NCBI GenBank assembly: GCA_024655905.1
Contig: JANLFP010000012.1
Span: forward strand, 1 to 64,000
Source: Tepidanaerobacteraceae bacterium
GTDB taxonomy: Bacteria > Bacillota > Thermosediminibacteria > Thermosediminibacterales > Tepidanaerobacteraceae
Direction: 5' to 3'
Length of the DNA: 64,000 bases
Shown here: positions 29,086 to 37,482 of the stretch, one piece after another
How positions within the stretch are numbered: the stretch's first letter is position 1
Layout: the number at the start of each line of letters is the position of its first letter
Made by a program: the position numbers and the translations under genes
The notes under the pieces: model-generated
Database searches by the model: none
What the model was told of the DNA's origin: nothing
Seen by the model: the letters and a program-made list of their open reading frames with translations, nothing else

Positions 29086-29874
29086 ATGATAGACATACAC
29101 AGTCATATCCTGCCCGGCATTGACGACGGGTCTCCGGACATGGAGACATCCATCAGGATGGCTGAGATAGCTGCATCGGAAGGTATAGAAATAATGGTGG
29201 CGACACCGCATTTTATTTCTAAAGATAAAGAGATAGAAAGGGAAAGGGTATTAAAAAAGACTGAGGAGTTGAATGAGTATATAAAAAGCAGGGTGGGTCT
29301 GGATATAGCCGTATATCCGGGAGAAGAGGTGTTCATATCGCCGGATGTGCCGGATTTATTCAGCCAGGGCAAACTCATCACCCTTTTTGACGGCGGCAAG
29401 TATCTGCTGGTAGAGCTGCCGATGATGAGCATTCCTCCCTACACAAAAGATGTGCTGCATGCGCTCATGCTGAAAGGCGTAAAGCCCATCATAGCCCATC
29501 CCGAAAGGAACAGGGAGATTGCGCGTGATATGGCAAAGCTCCGGGAACTGGTGTCATTGGGCGCCCTTGTGCAGGTGAACTCGCTGAGCTTTTACGGGGT
29601 TTTCGGCAGAGAAGCGAAGCATGCGGCTCAAAGAATCGTTGGCGAAGGCATGGCGCAGTTCATGGCAACGGACTGCCACACTGCCAGGGCGAGATCCCCG
29701 CGGTATTTGAAGACGGAGCAAATCCTGCCGCGGAGTTTGATAAACCTTCTGATGCGGGAAAATCCAGAAAAAGTCATGACGGGCCGGGACATCGATGTAT
29801 CCGGCGGAGGATACAGAAAAAACGGCAAAATGAATTTTTTCCAGAAAGTAGCTTTCTTCCTGGGACAACTATAA
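29086..29874 (+). CDS. PHP-family protein-tyrosine phosphatase CpsB/YwqE-like
   Basis: Removes phosphate from the Tyr-rich tail of the CpsD kinase and its targets. 262 residues with the metal ligands of the PHP fold: DIHSHILPGIDDGS, ATPHF, GEEVF, AHPERN and ATDCH. The metal set is complete, so activity is likely. In most Firmicutes this gene adjoins cpsC and cpsD; here two SLH genes and one further gene stand between (4 kb). ATG 29086 follows AGGGGGAAAAAT. Confidence 0.9.
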   Translation: MIDIHSHILPGIDDGSPDMETSIRMAEIAASEGIEIMVATPHFISKDKEIERERVLKKTEELNEYIKSRVGLDIAVYPGEEVFISPDVPDLFSQGKLITLFDGGKYLLVELPMMSIPPYTKDVLHALMLKGVKPIIAHPERNREIARDMAKLRELVSLGALVQVNSLSFYGVFGREAKHAAQRIVGEGMAQFMATDCHTARARSPRYLKTEQILPRSLINLLMRENPEKVMTGRDIDVSGGGYRKNGKMNFFQKVAFFLGQL

Positions 29875-29889
29875 GAAAGGGTGGGAAAA

Positions 29890-30966
29890 TTGAATATGCG
29901 TGTAAAGCATATGTCGGTTTTGCTGGCGTTTCTGATAGCATTGATGGCCTTTGCGCCTCTCGCAGCGGCTGCAATCAACATCGACAGCGGGCTTGTTGAT
30001 CTGGCATTTCAGAAGCTTTCCAGTCTGGATGACGCAACAAAATCCGATGCCATGAGCCTTCTACAGGATTATTTCAGGACCGAGCAGGGCCTTGACACGC
30101 TGAAGCAGGATTTGCCCGGCATATTGAAGCTTGTTATAGGAGACGATTATGAGCAAAAGCTTCAGGAGGAAGGGATTTCGCTTTCCCGGATAAAATCCGA
30201 CATAGACGAACTCAAGAACTGGAGCAGAGATGACCGCATGGCCCTGCTGGACATGATGGAAAAAGGCGATAAAGACGGAGTAAAGGATCTGCTGGAGCAG
30301 TACGCGAGCTCCGGCACCGGTGGAGCATCCGGGGCAGCGGGCGGAGGCGCCTCAACTGCAGTTTCCGGGATGGGGTCTGCAGCCTTCCCAGAAGTGGAGG
30401 TGAAGTTTTCCGACATACAGAAGCACTGGGCGAAGCCTTACATAGAAGCCATGGCGAAAAAGGGAATCCTGACGGGCAGGGCTGAAGGCGTCTTTGCCCC
30501 GGATGAGAAGGTGACCCGTGCAGAGTTTGTGGCCATGCTGGTGAGGCTGCTGCAGCTTCAAGCCCCATCGGAGGGAACCTTTGCAGTGTTTCCCGACGTC
30601 ACCGAAAAGGATTGGTTCTATGCCCCGGTGCGCGCTGCCTACGCTGCGGGCCTGGCAAAGGGCAAACAGTCGGGCTTCGACCCGAAGGGCCTGATCACCC
30701 GCGAGGAAATGGTATCCTTTGTAGTGCGGGCGGCTTCCATGAAGAATAAATCAGCCTTCGTGGACAGCGCCGAGATAGAATACCTTTTGCTTCGCTTTAA
30801 AGATAAGGAAGCCATATCTGCATGGGCCAGGACCGACGTGGCGGTGGCGCTGAAGCTGAGCCTTGTGTCGGGAATGAAGGCGGATGAATTTTCTCCCAGG
30901 GGCACTGCCACCAGAGCTCAGGCGGCTTGCATCATTTACAACCTGTACAACCTGATTTATGAATAA
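29890..30966 (+). CDS. Secreted SLH-domain protein
   Basis: About 358 residues. Signal peptide (MSVLLAFLIALMAFAPLAAAA), a helical region (30-140), a Gly/Ala/Ser linker (about 142-162), then three SLH repeats: FSDIQKHWAKPYIEAMAKKG with TRAEFVAML, FPDVTEKDWFYAPVRAAYAAG with TREEMVSFV, and a more diverged third ending TRAQAACIIYNLYN. SLH triplets bind pyruvylated secondary cell-wall polymer and hold proteins at the surface. TTG 29890 has AAGGGTGG 5 nt upstream; GTG 29881 and ATG 29896 are alternatives. The next gene has a similar design. Confidence 0.88.
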   Translation: MNMRVKHMSVLLAFLIALMAFAPLAAAAINIDSGLVDLAFQKLSSLDDATKSDAMSLLQDYFRTEQGLDTLKQDLPGILKLVIGDDYEQKLQEEGISLSRIKSDIDELKNWSRDDRMALLDMMEKGDKDGVKDLLEQYASSGTGGASGAAGGGASTAVSGMGSAAFPEVEVKFSDIQKHWAKPYIEAMAKKGILTGRAEGVFAPDEKVTRAEFVAMLVRLLQLQAPSEGTFAVFPDVTEKDWFYAPVRAAYAAGLAKGKQSGFDPKGLITREEMVSFVVRAASMKNKSAFVDSAEIEYLLLRFKDKEAISAWARTDVAVALKLSLVSGMKADEFSPRGTATRAQAACIIYNLYNLIYE

Positions 30967-30993
30967 ACCTTTGGAAGGAGGTGAAAAGAGCAC

Positions 30994-33132
30994 ATGTCAG
31001 AAATAAAAACTGAATATAAAAAAAGTAAAGGGGGAAAGAAAGGCATGGCAAAAAAGATTTTCTCAATTTTGCTGGTTTTCACTCTGCTCATCGCAACAAT
31101 TCCCTTCACACAAGCTGCAGCAAATTCCGGGGATTTGACGGATGAAGAAATACAGAATCTCGCCTTTTCCAAATTTTTAAGCGGAATCCTCAGCAACTTT
31201 TCACTGAGCGAGATAGACTCGCTGATCGACATCTTGAACGCCATAGATGAAAAAAATATTGTAATGGACAACCTTTTCAAAAATGATGCATTAAAGACAA
31301 GGCTGGAAAACTATTACGGCATTGACCAGGAGTCGGTCGAAGGCGCCCTGGGGGATTTGAGGGCAAAAGACTGGAAGGCTAATTTAAGCAGCATAGCCGA
31401 AACTATCAAAACTAAAACAAATGATACCGACAAAAAGCTGGAGCAGAGCCAGATCGATTGGATAAAATCCGTGGACAACGAAGTATTCGATGCCAATTTC
31501 CCGCAGCTTACGGACAAAATCCTTTCCACATTCAACAGCAAGGCTGATTTCATAAGGTTTAACCGTCAGATATTCGATAATGTGCTGACGAAATACATTT
31601 CCTTCACATACAGAAATAGCACCTTCACCGTATCGTTTTCAAGCTCCTTCGGGACGGAGCTCAACAAATACCTGCAGAATCAGTCGAGCAATGTGAACGC
31701 TTTATTCAAAACCGGCGAATCCATCGACCCGCTGAGCGATGATGAAATCGCAGGCGTAAAGCAGGCCATAACGGACATCGTTTCCGCAATAAATACAAAC
31801 CTTACCTCTGCTCAAAAGGATGAACTGGCGGATGCCCTGGATAAGGTAGGCTTCAGCGTGACCACCATTCCATCCGGTGGCGGCGGCACCAGCTCCGGTG
31901 GTGGCGGGGGCGGTGGGGGAACTACCACGACCGAAAAGCCTGCTATAAAAGAGCCATCATCATCCACCGAACCCATCAGAGTAAACGTGCCCAGCGATGC
32001 AGTAAAAGTTTCCGAACAGGACGGAAAGAGCGTCGTCACGCTGGATGAAAATACCGTAAATGATTTGCTCAAGCTGCTGGACCAGGCTGCGTCAAAGGCT
32101 GAAGGTAAAGCCCTGGCCATTACCTTCGACCTTACCGCAAGCAAGATAAAAGACAATGTTTCATTGACGCTCCCGGCGAGCCTTGTGGCAAAGGCCCTGG
32201 ACAAAGGCGCTGCCGTAGTAGTAAAGACGGGAATGTTGAGCATGGAAATCCCGGCTTCTGCCGTAGGCGCCCAGGGCGAAATGAAGATAAATGTATCGGC
32301 GCTGCCTGCATCCGATGCTTTAAAAGGCATCACAGGTCTTGATTACATGAGGACTATAGGAAAAGCAGCAGAAATCAGCATAACCATCGCAGACAAATCG
32401 GCCCAGATGAAAGACAGACTCACACTGCGCTTTGCCATCAAAGGCCTAGCAGCCAACATAGACAAACTCGGCGTGTATTATGTGAACCAAGATGCGGGCA
32501 AACTGGAATTCGTCGGAGGAAAAGTGGACAAAGAGAATGCCGAGATCATAGCGGTTGTTCCGCACCTGAGCACTTATGTGCTGGCGGAGTACAGCAAGAC
32601 CTTCAGCGACATCCGGACCCATTGGGCTAAGAACTACATCGAATCCATGGCCGCAAAGCATGTCATCGACGGCCGGTCCGAAGACGTGTTCGCACCTGAA
32701 GACAAAGTCACCAGAGCCGAATTTGCCAAGATAATAGTCCAGACGCTGGGGTTTGATATCAAAAAATACGCAGGCACCTTCGAAGATGTAAATTCAACCG
32801 CATGGTATGCAGATTACGTGCAGACCGCATACGACAACAAACTGATTCAGGGCAAAGTGGCGGGCCAGATGTTTGACCCGAACGGCAAGATAACCAGGCA
32901 GGAAATGATGACCATCATCGGCAGAGCCCTTTCGGCATCGCAGCCTGAGAGCGCATCCTCCCTCGCATCCTATAAAGATGCGGGAAGCGTGGCCGACTAT
33001 GCAAAACCATACGTATCATATCTTATAGGCAAGGGCCTTGTCAGCGGCTATCCGGACGGCACCATAAAACCGCAGAACAACACCACCCGTGCCGAAGCCG
33101 TGAAACTAATCTACAACATTTACAATCAATAA
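30994..33132 (+). CDS. Secreted SLH-domain surface protein
   Basis: 712 residues. Long basic N-terminus, then a signal peptide (about 18-43, ending TQAAA), a helical part (45-280), a Gly-rich hinge with a run of eight Gly (about 294-310), a beta-rich domain (about 325-540) and three SLH repeats: FSDIRTHWAKNYIESMAAKH/TRAEFAKII, FEDVNSTAWYADYVQTAYDN/TRQEMMTII and a third ending TRAEAVKLIYNIYN. It could be an S-layer-associated protein and a glycan acceptor. GGAGGTGA 9 nt before ATG 30994 is the strongest ribosome site around; ATG 31045 would give a more usual signal-peptide length. Confidence 0.88.
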   Translation: MSEIKTEYKKSKGGKKGMAKKIFSILLVFTLLIATIPFTQAAANSGDLTDEEIQNLAFSKFLSGILSNFSLSEIDSLIDILNAIDEKNIVMDNLFKNDALKTRLENYYGIDQESVEGALGDLRAKDWKANLSSIAETIKTKTNDTDKKLEQSQIDWIKSVDNEVFDANFPQLTDKILSTFNSKADFIRFNRQIFDNVLTKYISFTYRNSTFTVSFSSSFGTELNKYLQNQSSNVNALFKTGESIDPLSDDEIAGVKQAITDIVSAINTNLTSAQKDELADALDKVGFSVTTIPSGGGGTSSGGGGGGGGTTTTEKPAIKEPSSSTEPIRVNVPSDAVKVSEQDGKSVVTLDENTVNDLLKLLDQAASKAEGKALAITFDLTASKIKDNVSLTLPASLVAKALDKGAAVVVKTGMLSMEIPASAVGAQGEMKINVSALPASDALKGITGLDYMRTIGKAAEISITIADKSAQMKDRLTLRFAIKGLAANIDKLGVYYVNQDAGKLEFVGGKVDKENAEIIAVVPHLSTYVLAEYSKTFSDIRTHWAKNYIESMAAKHVIDGRSEDVFAPEDKVTRAEFAKIIVQTLGFDIKKYAGTFEDVNSTAWYADYVQTAYDNKLIQGKVAGQMFDPNGKITRQEMMTIIGRALSASQPESASSLASYKDAGSVADYAKPYVSYLIGKGLVSGYPDGTIKPQNNTTRAEAVKLIYNIYNQ

Positions 33133-33137
33133 GGAGC

Positions 33138-33169
33138 GGATAAGGGGTACTCCGGAGTGCCCCTTATCC
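33138..33169 (+). terminator. Strong intergenic hairpin (terminator-like, no T-run)
   Basis: GGATAAGGGG (33138-33147) pairs perfectly with CCCCTTATCC (33160-33169), and the loop holds the palindrome ACTCCGGAGT, so the stem can extend almost to the tip. Only two T follow. It may slow or protect transcript ends after the SLH gene. ATCCTT in its 3' arm (33166-33171) can alternatively pair with AAGGAT (33175-33180), the ribosome site of the next gene. Confidence 0.6.
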
Positions 33170-33181
33170 TTCAAAAGGATT

Positions 33182-33715
33182 ATGAAAAAACTTGCGCTCA
33201 AAACAAAAATAATACTGATAGCCGCTGCGGCACTAATCCTCGCGGCGGGGGCTTACTATTTTCTGCTGGACAGAGCATTTGACCTGACAACGCGCCTCAT
33301 CCAAAAAGATTTGATGGATATTTCCATCCCGGATTCCGAAAAGATGGGAAATCAGCAAATTGATTCGCCAAAACCTCAGGAAAACCTTCCGAACAGCGAA
33401 AATCCACCTTCTCAAGACATGCGCCAATCATCGGAAAATAGTCGCCAGGATGAAGCAAAGGCTCCGGGCGAATCTGCCGCGCAGAATATTTCACCGCAGG
33501 ATCTGGCTTCTAGAATAAGCTTCGAGGACAAACAGCGCATCATGCACCTGGTGATGAAAAAACTTTCGTCTGAAGACGTAAAATACCTCATGGGCCTTTT
33601 GAAAGGAGGGCTCACCCCGGAAGAAAAAAGGCTGGCGATGGATATGGCATACAGCCGTTTCACCCCGGAGGAGCTCAATGAAATAAAGAACTACTACAAA
33701 AAATATATGAAATGA
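33182..33715 (+). CDS. Small membrane-anchored or secreted protein of unknown function
   Basis: 177 residues. One hydrophobic helix near the start (about 8-28, IILIAAAALILAAGAYYFLL), then a Pro/Ser/Glu/Gln-rich, probably unfolded stretch (50-110), then a helical C-terminal region (about 113-177) with two similar units: ISFEDKQRIMHLVMKKLSSE and LTPEEKRLAMDMAYSRFTPE. I recognise no family. Its place between SLH genes and the cpsC promoter suggests a cell-envelope role. The ribosome site (AAGG) is close to the ATG and may be masked by a small hairpin. Confidence 0.65.
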   Translation: MKKLALKTKIILIAAAALILAAGAYYFLLDRAFDLTTRLIQKDLMDISIPDSEKMGNQQIDSPKPQENLPNSENPPSQDMRQSSENSRQDEAKAPGESAAQNISPQDLASRISFEDKQRIMHLVMKKLSSEDVKYLMGLLKGGLTPEEKRLAMDMAYSRFTPEELNEIKNYYKKYMK

Positions 33716-33754
33716 AAATTTAAAGTGCAGGCGAAAAAATTTTTAGTCAACCTA

Positions 33755-33783
33755 AAAGGACTTTTTAAAAAAGTATAGAATAA
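33755..33783 (+). promoter_or_regulatory. Sigma-H-type promoter upstream of cpsC/cpsD
   Basis: AAAGGACTT (33755-33763) matches RnAGGAwww except for one C; ATAGAATAA (33775-33783) matches RnnGAATww. AGGA to GAAT spacing is 17 nt, the same as the two other sites in this window. Transcription would begin near 33790. Confidence 0.65.
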
Positions 33784-34027
33784 ATAATACATATATTGAT
33801 TATTTGCGATGACATAGCGGCTCTTGAGATGTTTCGGCATCCCTGAGTTTATTTCATATAATAGAAGCGGGGGTTTGTTTTTTGCTAAGCCCTACGGGTA
33901 TTTTTGTCCTTTTTCCGAGCTTTGAGATATACATATCTGAATAGCAAAACATTTTCATCTTATGCTCGCGCTGCATCTGCGGCATGGGACGTATAAAAGA
34001 TAAAGACGAAAAGGTGTGAAGCAAAAA
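33784..34027 (+). other. Leader region of cpsC, no gene seen
   Basis: About 240 nt without an open frame of note. It has a GATG/CATC stem with a 6-nt loop inside a CTC/GAG pair (about 33821-33847), a TATAAT at 33857-33862 without a fitting -35, and CCC-TAC-GGG followed by a T-rich stretch (about 33890-33905), which might be a weak attenuator. No known riboswitch pattern recognised. Confidence 0.35.
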
Positions 34028-34756
34028 GTGGATGAAAAAGAAAAAATCTTTGAAGATAGATTTGATGAAGAAGAAATTTCTTTAAGAGAAATCTTTGAAG
34101 TGCTCAAAAAAAGAGCCAGAATCATAGCTGCCATCACCGTTATATCCGTTTTGGCATCGGCTGCAATCACATTCTTCGTTATAAAACCCGTATTTGAATC
34201 CAACACCACCATCATGGTGGGGAAACCGAAAAACAGGATAATGGACCCCAACAATCCCATCACATATCAGGAAGTCCAGACAAACCGCCTGCTGGTTTCC
34301 ACCTACGGCGAGATAGCAAAGAGCCGGTCCGTGCTGGAAGAAGTAATAAAAAGCATGAACCTTGCCATGACCAGCGATGAATTGAGGGACAAGGTGGATG
34401 TGAGTCTTGTCAAGGACACGGAGATAATACAGATAAAAGTCCAGGACCATGACCCTGCTATAGCTGCAAACCTGGCCAACGCCATCGCAGCCGCCTTTTC
34501 GAAACAGGTCATAAGGATTATGAACGTGGAAAACGTTCAGGTGGTGGATGAAGCCATCCCCGGGACAAATCCCGTCAAACCGCGGCCCGTGCTGAACATC
34601 GCAATTTCCCTTGTGCTGGGCCTCATGGTGGGATTATTCCTGGCATTTGTCCTGGAATTTTTCGACACATCCATCAAGACCCCCGAAGATGTGGCAAAGT
34701 ACCTGGGTCTGCCCGTCATCGGCTCCATACCTTATACAGAAGAGGGGAAAGCGTAG
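34028..34756 (+). CDS. Wzz/CpsC-type chain-length and kinase-adaptor protein
   Basis: 242 residues: cytoplasmic ISLREIFEVLKKRARI, first membrane helix (about 35-55), an extracytoplasmic domain with the QTNRLLVSTYGEIAKS block, then a Pro-rich motif PGTNPVKPRPVLNIA directly before the second helix. This is the CpsC/YwqC layout, whose C-terminal tail activates the separate CpsD kinase. It controls polymer length and passes the signal for kinase activity. GTG 34028 is about 11 nt after AAGGTG; GTG 34016 is too near that site. Confidence 0.88.
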   Translation: MDEKEKIFEDRFDEEEISLREIFEVLKKRARIIAAITVISVLASAAITFFVIKPVFESNTTIMVGKPKNRIMDPNNPITYQEVQTNRLLVSTYGEIAKSRSVLEEVIKSMNLAMTSDELRDKVDVSLVKDTEIIQIKVQDHDPAIAANLANAIAAAFSKQVIRIMNVENVQVVDEAIPGTNPVKPRPVLNIAISLVLGLMVGLFLAFVLEFFDTSIKTPEDVAKYLGLPVIGSIPYTEEGKA

Positions 34757-34759
34757 AGA

Positions 34760-35458
34760 ATGCTGTTAGATGATCCAAAATCCATAATTTCGGAAGCCTT
34801 CAGGGTCCTGCGGACAAACCTCCAATTTGCGGGAGTGGACAAACCGTTGAAAAAAATCCTCATCACCAGCAGCGTCCCCCAGGAAGGCAAAAGTTTGATA
34901 ACGTCCAACCTTGCCATATCCATAGCCAGCACTGGAAACAAGACCCTGCTTGTGGATGCGGACCTTAGAAGGCCCAGGCAGCAGAAAACCTTCCTTCTGG
35001 AAAACTACAAGGGGCTTTCCAATCTCCTGGCGGAAAACCTGCCGTTGGAGTCCGTAATAAATGAGACAAAAGTGGAAAACCTCCACGTCCTCACCAGCGG
35101 CCCCGTCCCGCCCAATCCCGCCGAAATCCTGGGCTCGGCAAGGATGAAAAAATTCATCGAAGAAGCGTGCTCCATATACGACATGGTGCTATTCGATTCC
35201 CCGCCGGTAAACAGCGTGGCCGACGCATCCATCCTCTCCGCAAGCATGGACGGCGTTATACTGGTGGTCGAAGCCGGTTCTACCGAACGCGAGGCCGCCA
35301 TGGTCGCAAAACAGCAGCTGGAAAAAGTAAACGCCCGCATCCTGGGTGTAGTCCTCAACAAAGTCGAACAAAAATCCGGCGGCTATTACTACTACTATTA
35401 CTACTACGGCGAGGACAATAAGAAGATAAGGAAGAAGAGGAAGAAACATGGATATTAA
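34760..35458 (+). CDS. CpsD/YwqD-type tyrosine autokinase (BY-kinase)
   Basis: 232 residues. Walker A SSVPQEGKS, Walker A' LLVDADLRRPR and Walker B MVLFDSPPV define the BY-kinase fold. The C-terminal tail has eight Tyr in a row (GGYYYYYYYYGE) followed by Lys/Arg, the autophosphorylation cluster. Together with CpsC and the CpsB phosphatase it forms the phospho-switch governing chain polymerisation. It starts 3 nt after cpsC. Confidence 0.93.
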   Translation: MLLDDPKSIISEAFRVLRTNLQFAGVDKPLKKILITSSVPQEGKSLITSNLAISIASTGNKTLLVDADLRRPRQQKTFLLENYKGLSNLLAENLPLESVINETKVENLHVLTSGPVPPNPAEILGSARMKKFIEEACSIYDMVLFDSPPVNSVADASILSASMDGVILVVEAGSTEREAAMVAKQQLEKVNARILGVVLNKVEQKSGGYYYYYYYYGEDNKKIRKKRKKHGY

Positions 35459-35494
35459 GTGCAAAACAGTAAGCGTTATGAGGTGAAATTTATT

Positions 35495-36880
35495 TTGCAA
35501 ATCAGAGACCCTATTCATGGGATGATAGAACTAAATGAAGGCGAAAAAGCCATTATTGACCATGAAGCTTTTCAAAGGCTTAGGAATATCCATCAATTAG
35601 CCTTGACATATAAGATATATCCCGGTGCGGTACATACCCGCTTTGAACATAGTATTGGTGTAATGCATCTTGCGGGGAAGATGATGGATTCTTTATATGC
35701 TCGCCCTATAATTTATAATAATTTTTCGAAAGAAGAATTTAAAAGGTTAAAACAGCTGGTAAGGCTTGCGGGTTTATTACATGATTTAGGCCATGGTCCT
35801 TTTTCGCATGTCAGCGAAGAAATATTTGAAAAGGGACTAAAACATGAAGCTTATTCTGTTGCTATCATAAAACAATATTTTACTCCCATTATTCAGAAAT
35901 ATTTCAGCAATATAAAAGTAGAGGAGATCATAGTTCTTTTATCTAAAGGTTATTTAGGTCCGGATAAGCTTTTTCTTGGCAAAATTATCGATGGAGAACT
36001 GGATGCAGATAAATTGGATTATTTACTTAGAGATTCTTATTATTGCGGTGTCAAATATGGGAAATATGATCTGGACCGGATATTGGATACAATTACTGTA
36101 ATTCCAATGCCGGAATCATCAAGCGGTATTGAAAATGATAACGGCTTAGAGAATGAAGTAACCGGCCTCTGGATGTTAGGCATTGATTCTGATGGAATAC
36201 AGGCTGTAGAAGAGTTGATATTTGCAAGATATTGGATGTTTATTCAGGTATACTTCCATAAAACCAGAAGAATATATGACTATTACCTTTCAAATTTTTT
36301 AAAAGATTTTCTTAAAGAAAAATATAATACGGAATATCTTCCTGACCTCAAAAACCTGGATAAATTTATAGAAATCGACGATTGTGCCATTTTAGAAGCA
36401 ATAAAAGAGATGCGTAACAAGAATGAATGGGCAAGGAGAATATTTTATAGAGATCATTTATCTGAGGTTTTTGTAACTTCGCCACACCACATGGGATTAG
36501 AAAGCTATATGACCATAAAAGAGCTAAAGAAAAAATTTGAAAAAGAGTTTAAAAATGCCACATGTTACATTGATGAAAAAGCAAGAAAATTGCCTACTAA
36601 TCCTTTTTTTAGTATCAAAAGCTATGAAGAAGAGGAAAATGAAGCAAAAAAAATAGATAAATTAATGGCTAGCATACTAGTTCAAGATAAACATGAGCCA
36701 AAACAAATAAGCCCAATTTTTGATGTATCCTTGCCAATAAAACTTTTATCGCAGAAAAATATTAATATCATCAGATTTTATACAGATAAAGAAAATAAAG
36801 ATATTGCTAGCAAATGGTGCTCAGATCAATATCGCCAAATTCAATCTAAAGTGCTGAAAATAAAGGATGGGTGGAATTAA
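35495..36880 (+). CDS. HD-domain phosphohydrolase (YwfO/SAMHD1-like)
   Basis: 461 residues. QIRDPIHGMIELN, FQRLRNIHQL, HTRFEHSIGVMHLA, LLHDLGHGPFSHVSE and the late LDADKLDYLLRDSYYCG are the family blocks; the metal ligands are the H of TRFEHS, HD of LLHDLGH and D of LDADKLDY. Such enzymes hydrolyse dNTPs or related nucleotides. TTG 35495 is preferred: GAGGTGA lies 8 nt upstream and the protein then begins at the conserved QIRDPIHG. It sits 36 nt after cpsD but has no obvious tie to glycan synthesis; the next gene overlaps its stop by 1 nt. Confidence 0.85.
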   Translation: MQIRDPIHGMIELNEGEKAIIDHEAFQRLRNIHQLALTYKIYPGAVHTRFEHSIGVMHLAGKMMDSLYARPIIYNNFSKEEFKRLKQLVRLAGLLHDLGHGPFSHVSEEIFEKGLKHEAYSVAIIKQYFTPIIQKYFSNIKVEEIIVLLSKGYLGPDKLFLGKIIDGELDADKLDYLLRDSYYCGVKYGKYDLDRILDTITVIPMPESSSGIENDNGLENEVTGLWMLGIDSDGIQAVEELIFARYWMFIQVYFHKTRRIYDYYLSNFLKDFLKEKYNTEYLPDLKNLDKFIEIDDCAILEAIKEMRNKNEWARRIFYRDHLSEVFVTSPHHMGLESYMTIKELKKKFEKEFKNATCYIDEKARKLPTNPFFSIKSYEEEENEAKKIDKLMASILVQDKHEPKQISPIFDVSLPIKLLSQKNINIIRFYTDKENKDIASKWCSDQYRQIQSKVLKIKDGWN

Positions 36881-37410
36881 TGGAATTAGAAGGATTAATA
36901 TGCTATTTAATTAAAAATCGAAAAATTAAAGGAAAGAAGGCCTTACAGAAACTTGTATATTTTTGTTTGGAGTCAGGCGTACCGGTGGATTGCTCTTTTC
37001 GCATGTATCTTTATGGCCCATATAGTAGTGAATTAGCTGAAGAAATCAATGAATCAGTAGATAAAGGAATTTTATGCATTAAAGCAGATGGCTATACTTT
37101 TGAAAAGGGCGCTAATTGCGATTATTTCTATAAGCAGAATGAAAAAGACATCGCAAAGTATAAAAAAACTATAGACAGGGTTATTGAAAACTTTTCTGGT
37201 TTCAGCCCAATGATGTTAGAACTTCATGCCACAGTTCATTTTATTGCTGCTACTCATAATCAAATATATGGTGAAATAGAAAAACAAAAAGTATTACAGG
37301 AAGTATATATGGCAAAAGGCAAAAAATTCGATAAGGAACAGATTGAAAAAGCTTTTGATGATTTGGTTAAGTGGAATATGATTCAGAACAAAACAATATC
37401 GTTAAATTAA
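36880..37410 (+). CDS. YwgA-like small protein paired with the HD hydrolase
   Basis: 176 residues, soluble. GLICYLIKNRKIKGKKALQKLVYF and FRMYLYGPYSSELAEEI resemble the N-terminal part of YwgA and of the SocA/Panacea group, which includes antitoxin-like proteins. From memory, in Bacillus subtilis ywgA adjoins the HD-protein gene ywfO, so the pair is conserved. ATG 36880 shares one base with the stop of the HD gene. Role unknown; could control the hydrolase. Confidence 0.65.
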   Translation: MELEGLICYLIKNRKIKGKKALQKLVYFCLESGVPVDCSFRMYLYGPYSSELAEEINESVDKGILCIKADGYTFEKGANCDYFYKQNEKDIAKYKKTIDRVIENFSGFSPMMLELHATVHFIAATHNQIYGEIEKQKVLQEVYMAKGKKFDKEQIEKAFDDLVKWNMIQNKTISLN

Positions 37411-37482
37411 TTCTTTTTCGGGAGCGAATACACTTTCTAAATTTACAAGCCCAATATGAAATAATAAAATGGTGGTTATACG

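Noticed and set aside
33857-33862. TATAAT as the -10 of a cpsC promoter
   Set aside because: No acceptable -35 lies 16-18 nt upstream, whereas the sigma-H-type site at 33755 fits on both halves.
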